From assembly GCA_038205115.1 (NCBI GenBank), contig JBBRCE010000003.1, positions 109,121 to 173,120 of the forward strand: 64,000 nt of DNA, read 5' to 3'. Source of the DNA: JBBRCE01 sp038205115. GTDB taxonomy: Bacteria > Planctomycetota > Planctomycetia > Pirellulales > JBBRCE01. The translations under genes and the position numbers were made by a program. Below, in pieces: positions 60,491-64,000 of the stretch. The notes below the pieces were generated by a model. It was not told the origin of the DNA, did no database searches, and worked only from the letters and a program-made list of their open reading frames with translations. Within the stretch, counting starts at the first letter, position 1; each line of letters begins with the position of its first letter.

Positions 60491-61396
60491 CTAACTCACG
60501 TTTGCCGGTGTGCCATCTTGGCCGCCGGCTGCGGTAAACAACCGCAGCGTTTGCCGCGTGGCGGCCACGTCGTGCGCGCGCAAGATTTGCACGCCTTGTA
60601 GTGCCAACGCACAGGCCAGCCCCACATTGCCAAACGTTCGGTCGCTGACGTCTGGCCCTAGCAGTTTGCCGATGAAGCCTTTGCGCGAGTAGCCCACCAA
60701 CAACGGGCAGCCAAGCTGGTGAAATTGCCAGCAATGGGCAGCCAGCGTGAGATTGTGCTGGTGCGTTTTTCCGAAACCAATGCCCGGGTCCAGGCAGAGG
60801 CGTGCCGGCGAAATTCCGGCCGCGAGCAGTGCGTCGCGCCGCGTCAGCAGGACATCGAAAATCTGCTGCACGATATTTTCGTACTGCGGATTGTCTTGCA
60901 TGGTTTGCGGCGTGCCTTGCATGTGCATGGCGCAGACGCCGACTTCGGTTTGCCGAGCGAGCGCGATCATTTCCGGATCGCCGGACAGCGCGGTGATGTC
61001 GTTAATGATCTGTGCTCCGGCGTCGATGGCGGCCCGCGCCACCGAGGCTTTGGAGGTATCGATCGACAGCGGCACGCGGGTTTGCCTGGCCAACGCGGTG
61101 ACCACCGGCAGCACGCGTCGCAATTCTTCGCCGGCAGCAATCGGGGTGGCATAGGGCCGCGTGCTTTCGCCGCCGATGTCGAGCAGATCGGCGCCGGCCG
61201 CCACGAGTTGTAGCGCGTGGTCAATCGCCTTGCCTGGGTCAAAAAATTCGCCGCCATCGGAAAAACTGTCAGGCGTAACGTTTACAATGCCCATCAGCCG
61301 CGGTAGAGCCGGCAAGGTGAGCGTTTGCGTCCGCAATTGCCAGGCGGCGGCGCGGCCGGGAAAACGCTCGGCAAAAGTTTCTGCAAACAGGGGCAT
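60491..61396 (-). CDS. folP: Dihydropteroate synthase
   Basis: About 301 residues from ATG 61396, condensing pABA with the pterin pyrophosphate. TIM-barrel motifs: LMGIVNVTPDSFSDGGEFFDPGKAIDHALQLV, DLLDIGGESTRPYATPI, PLSIDTSKASVARAAIDAGAQIINDI, LCLDPGIGFGKTHQHNL and LLVGYSRKGFIGKLLG. The C-terminal part HDVAATRQTLRLF fits. The molybdopterin/pentapeptide gene ends two bases upstream, so the pair are translationally coupled. Confidence 0.94.
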   Translation of the reverse strand: MPLFAETFAERFPGRAAAWQLRTQTLTLPALPRLMGIVNVTPDSFSDGGEFFDPGKAIDHALQLVAAGADLLDIGGESTRPYATPIAAGEELRRVLPVVTALARQTRVPLSIDTSKASVARAAIDAGAQIINDITALSGDPEMIALARQTEVGVCAMHMQGTPQTMQDNPQYENIVQQIFDVLLTRRDALLAAGISPARLCLDPGIGFGKTHQHNLTLAAHCWQFHQLGCPLLVGYSRKGFIGKLLGPDVSDRTFGNVGLACALALQGVQILRAHDVAATRQTLRLFTAAGGQDGTPANVS

Positions 61397-61398
61397 CG

Positions 61399-62430
61399 TT
61401 AAGTCAGTGGTCGGTCGAGCGCACGTGATAGGAACTCGGCTTGCTGCGGCATCAGTTGCTGCAGCGCTGCGGAATCGAATTGCGTTTGCGCGTCGATCTT
61501 GGCGACGTGCGCCGCAGGCGCGGGCCAGTCCGGCGACACAAACGTGGCGGCGGTCAGAAAGGCGCCGTTGAAGTTTGCGCCGCGCAAGTCCGCGCCGGTG
61601 AAGTCCGCGCCCTCCAAGTCGGCGTTGACCAGCGACGCGCCTTGCAAGTTGGCATGCGGCAAGTGCGCGTTTGACAAATTCGCGCCGTCGAAACAACTGC
61701 GTTGCAGATCGGTATGAGAAAAATTGGCGTCCCGGAGCAGCGCCGCGCGGGCGTTGAGACCAATCAGCGTGTGGCCCGCGGCGTCAAAGCCACGTAGTTC
61801 GCGCCCAGCCAGATTGCGCGAGACTAACAACTGAGCAACCTGTCGACGATCCAAATCGCTGGCCAAATATCGCTGCTCGGCCCAGGGGTCCGCGCCGTTA
61901 TGGTAGCCGGCCGTTGCTTCCCAATGACCGAGCCGGTCGTGTTGTAGCAATTCGATCCGCTGCAGCCATTTCAGACTTTTGTAGAAGTAGCGCCCCGGCA
62001 TGACCAGCCGAATCGGCCCGCCGTGCGCAATCTCCAGCGGTTGTCCCTGGCAGCCAAGCGCCACGATCGCCCCCAACGAAAGTGCGTCGGCCAGCGGAAC
62101 CGACGTACTGTGCTGACGCGCGCTGCGGGCAATCAGACTGACGAATTTCGCTTCCGGCAACACGCCCACCGCGTCCAACAAACGCTCCAGCAGAACGCCC
62201 GACCATTGCATGCAGGGCTTAGACCAGCGGGTGACGCAGTGGATATCGACCGTGGCGGACAGTTGCGGCAGCGATTGCAGTTGGTCCAGCGACCAGCAGC
62301 GCCCGCTCTGCACCAAGCCGGCGATGGTCAGCGACCAGGGCTGGTCACTGGCGGCCGGCAATCGTTCGCCCACGATTGGCCAACGCGCAGGCGCGGCCAA
62401 TTGTTGTCCCGGCGGAAGGATTTCTGTCAT
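61399..62430 (-). CDS. Sulfite-oxidase-type molybdopterin-binding domain fused to pentapeptide repeats
   Basis: About 343 residues from ATG 62430. Residues about 28-190 resemble the sulfite oxidase/YedY molybdopterin-binding domain: IHCVTRWSKPCMQWSGVLLERLLD with Cys65 at the expected Mo-ligand position, and GGPIRLVMPGRYFYKSLKWLQRIEL. Residues about 215-305 are pentapeptide repeats (ANFSHTDLQRSCFDGANLSNAHLP, ADLEGADFTGADLRGANFNG), which fold as a right-handed beta-helix. No signal peptide or Tat motif is seen, so it may be cytoplasmic or lack cofactor. The fusion is unusual. Confidence 0.82.
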   Translation of the reverse strand: MTEILPPGQQLAAPARWPIVGERLPAASDQPWSLTIAGLVQSGRCWSLDQLQSLPQLSATVDIHCVTRWSKPCMQWSGVLLERLLDAVGVLPEAKFVSLIARSARQHSTSVPLADALSLGAIVALGCQGQPLEIAHGGPIRLVMPGRYFYKSLKWLQRIELLQHDRLGHWEATAGYHNGADPWAEQRYLASDLDRRQVAQLLVSRNLAGRELRGFDAAGHTLIGLNARAALLRDANFSHTDLQRSCFDGANLSNAHLPHANLQGASLVNADLEGADFTGADLRGANFNGAFLTAATFVSPDWPAPAAHVAKIDAQTQFDSAALQQLMPQQAEFLSRALDRPLT

Positions 62431-62511
62431 GTCGGAATGAGGACGGCATCTTGCCTGCCACGGTTGACGCGCGGGTTTGGTTGTCGCCACGGCCGCTGCG
62501 GGGCCAGAGAG

Positions 62512-64000
62512 TTAGTAATCTTCGTCGCTACTGTTGTCGCTTTCGTTGTTTGTCGCGCGACGGTTTGTGGCATTGCTCGTCCATTTAAGCTCCATCTGCT
62601 GACGCAACTGATTCAACCAGGTTTGCGCCACTTGGCGGCGGTCGTCGCTGCCGGCTTGGGCATCGCGCGAATATTGATCGCGCGCGGCCATGACGCTAAA
62701 CGTGATCTGCAACATCGCCTCAGGCGACTGTTTGACCAACTGCACCACGTAGTAATCGGTGAGCGGCTGATTGACCGCCACGCCGATGCCGTCGGGACTG
62801 AGGTCGTAACAGGCTTTCATGAAATCGAGCCCGGCGTATTCCACGCCCGAGACTTCGGAAAGTCGCGGTTCAGCCGCTGCCGTGGTGCTGCCTACGCTGC
62901 CCTTGGTGAGCCAGGTGAAGGGACCGAGTTCCTTGGTGATGGCTGGCGAGTCGGAATCGGCTTTGACGTATTCCTCCAAGGATTTCTTGCTCTTGCGAAC
63001 TTTGTCGGCGTAGCTGTCCGCGAATTTCTTGGCCAGTTCGCGGGCCCGCTCTAACTTCCACAGGTTGGTGACTTCGTCATCTTTTTGCAAATCGACAAAG
63101 GCCGGCACGCGTTCCGCTTCCACGCCTGTATTCCACGAGACGTAAGTGCTGCCGCCATTGTCACCCGAGAGCATCGGCGTAAAGAGCGTTTTGCTATCGA
63201 AGGCCATGTAAGCCAACGGCCGCTGATTGTACGACTTGCCGATGTCGTAACTTTTCACCAGTTCTTCCATGTCGACCAGGCTGGTCTCGGCCGGCGCATC
63301 TAGGTGGTACTTCGTGCGAATCAGCGAGAAATCTGCCGGACTGAGTTTTTTGGTCTTGCTGCCACGCGAACTGAGATACTCGCGGTTGTACTTGGTCATG
63401 ACCTTCTGCAAGTCATCCATGGCTTCGCGCATTTGTTTTTGAGCCAGACCGCGGGCCAGAATGTCGCGAATGGTTTTCTTATTCTTTTTGTTGAGCGGCT
63501 CGTACTGCGAGTCTTTATCGTCCGGCACGTCGTCGGGATCCGGCTTCTTTTCTTGCAAGCCGGCCGGCGGCTTGTCGCCGGTTTTGGCTTCATCGCCGGT
63601 TTTGGGATCGTCGGTCTTCTTAGCGTCATCGGTCTTTTTGGAATCGTCAGCTTTGGGTTCTGACGGCGCGGTCGCGTCGTCTTTCTTGGCGTCGTCTTTC
63701 TTGGCGTCGTCAAGGTTCAACAGCAGTCCCGCCGTGGCAACTTCGAGCAGAGAGTTGCTCTGCGTATGGGCGGCCAATCCGGCTGCGAATGCGCGAGCCT
63801 GACTTGCACCATCCTTCTTCGCGGGCGAGGAGGTTTTTGCCGCTGGCGTGGCGGCTTTGGCGGGCACCGACGCGTCGGGTTTCTTTTCGTCGGGTTTCTT
63901 TTCGTCGGGTTTCTTTTCGTCGGGTTTCTTTTCGTCGGGTTTCTTTTCGTCGGGTTTCTTTTCGTCGGGTTTCTTTTCGTCGGCCGATTTCTCTGTCGCA
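62512..64000 (-). CDS. C-terminal part of a large Lys/Asp-rich protein, possibly peptidyl-prolyl isomerase-like
   Basis: The frame is open to the right edge, so the N-terminus is missing. The visible part begins with DEKKP repeats (about 45 residues), then a Lys/Asp/Thr-rich stretch (DDAKKDDATAPSEPKADDSKK). It continues with GLAQKQMREAMDDLQKVMTKYNREYL, ELAKKFADSYADKVRKSKKSLEEYV and ELGPFTWLTKGSVG, then EVSGVEYAGLDFMKACYDLSPDGIGVAVNQPLTDYYVVQLV. The last motif group resembles the C-terminal part of some SurA/PpiD-type PPIase-chaperone proteins. That comparison is from memory. It ends in an Asn/Ser/Asp tail. Confidence 0.7.
   Translation of the reverse strand, partial: ATEKSADEKKPDEKKPDEKKPDEKKPDEKKPDEKKPDEKKPDASVPAKAATPAAKTSSPAKKDGASQARAFAAGLAAHTQSNSLLEVATAGLLLNLDDAKKDDAKKDDATAPSEPKADDSKKTDDAKKTDDPKTGDEAKTGDKPPAGLQEKKPDPDDVPDDKDSQYEPLNKKNKKTIRDILARGLAQKQMREAMDDLQKVMTKYNREYLSSRGSKTKKLSPADFSLIRTKYHLDAPAETSLVDMEELVKSYDIGKSYNQRPLAYMAFDSKTLFTPMLSGDNGGSTYVSWNTGVEAERVPAFVDLQKDDEVTNLWKLERARELAKKFADSYADKVRKSKKSLEEYVKADSDSPAITKELGPFTWLTKGSVGSTTAAAEPRLSEVSGVEYAGLDFMKACYDLSPDGIGVAVNQPLTDYYVVQLVKQSPEAMLQITFSVMAARDQYSRDAQAGSDDRRQVAQTWLNQLRQQMELKWTSNATNRRATNNESDNSSDEDY
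63874..63978 (-). repeat. 15-bp tandem repeat coding DEKKP (seven copies)
   Basis: Seven perfect units of GTCGGGTTTCTTTTC on the plus strand (63874-63978), followed by one degenerate unit. On the minus strand they read Asp-Glu-Lys-Lys-Pro, in frame with the protein at 62512. Perfect DNA identity points to recent expansion. Confidence 0.92.

Noticed and set aside
63874..63978. Regular repeats that could suggest a CRISPR array
   Set aside because: Units are directly adjacent with no spacers and read in frame as DEKKP.

Overview
The window looks like a chromosomal segment of a planctomycete (Pirellulales-like), moderately GC-rich. The clues are a giant secreted ThuA / discoidin / SGNH / propeller / cupredoxin / cytochrome c fusion of a kind typical of the PVC superphylum, a type I sulfatase, caspase-like and formylglycine-generating-enzyme-like domains on secreted proteins, kinase/FHA/PP2C signalling genes, many signal peptides, and few long operons. 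No tRNA, rRNA, CRISPR array, insertion sequence, integrase or prophage was seen. Many long antisense ORFs are composition artefacts and are omitted.

Layout. 1-3.2 kb: end of a flagellar cluster (flhF, flhG, a small membrane protein, the sigma-28 gene fliA) closed by a strong terminator. 3.5-9.2 kb: a coupled trio made of a secreted caspase/FGE-like protein with an intact His-Cys pair, a large WD40 protein whose caspase-like domain has lost that pair, and a small methyltransferase. 9.5-14.3 kb: information-processing genes rplY-pth-rpsF-ssb-rplI-dnaB, with rpsR missing from its usual place. 14.9-17.4 kb: a cold-shock protein, a TIM-barrel isomerase-like protein and a secreted coiled-coil protein. 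17.6-22.2 kb: an O-methyltransferase-like gene, a tandem-SIS protein and hypF. 22.2-27.5 kb: the giant multi-domain redox protein.

28.0-34.4 kb: an envelope protein followed by a lipid/polyketide-type locus: alpha-oxoamine synthase, acyl carrier protein, a truncated ketoacyl-synthase-like protein with Gln at the nucleophile position, and a complete KAS II. 34.7-37.5 kb: rpsO and pnp. 37.6-43.7 kb: a YidR-like propeller, a histidine phosphatase, a Nudix protein, a cysteine desulfurase, a second class V PLP enzyme and a CBM9-like protein. 43.7-50.8 kb: a Gly-rich secreted protein, a sulfatase, an RluA-type pseudouridine synthase, an M20 peptidase, a small protein and folC. 50.8-52.9 kb is nearly gene-free, with a 13-bp tandem repeat and one possible membrane-protein gene. 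52.9-64 kb: oligoendopeptidase F; a leftward FHA-GAF-PP2C phosphatase, pseudokinase and mutarotase group; a TlpA-like thioredoxin; a leftward molybdopterin/pentapeptide fusion coupled to folP; and the C-terminal part of a Lys/Asp-rich protein that runs off the right edge.

The best candidates for something new are (1) the active-plus-dead caspase trio, (2) the KS / CLF-like / ACP / alpha-oxoamine synthase locus, (3) the tandem-SIS protein with split catalytic residues beside hypF, and (4) the pseudokinase beside an FHA-GAF-PP2C phosphatase. All assignments come from reading motifs; no database search was possible.
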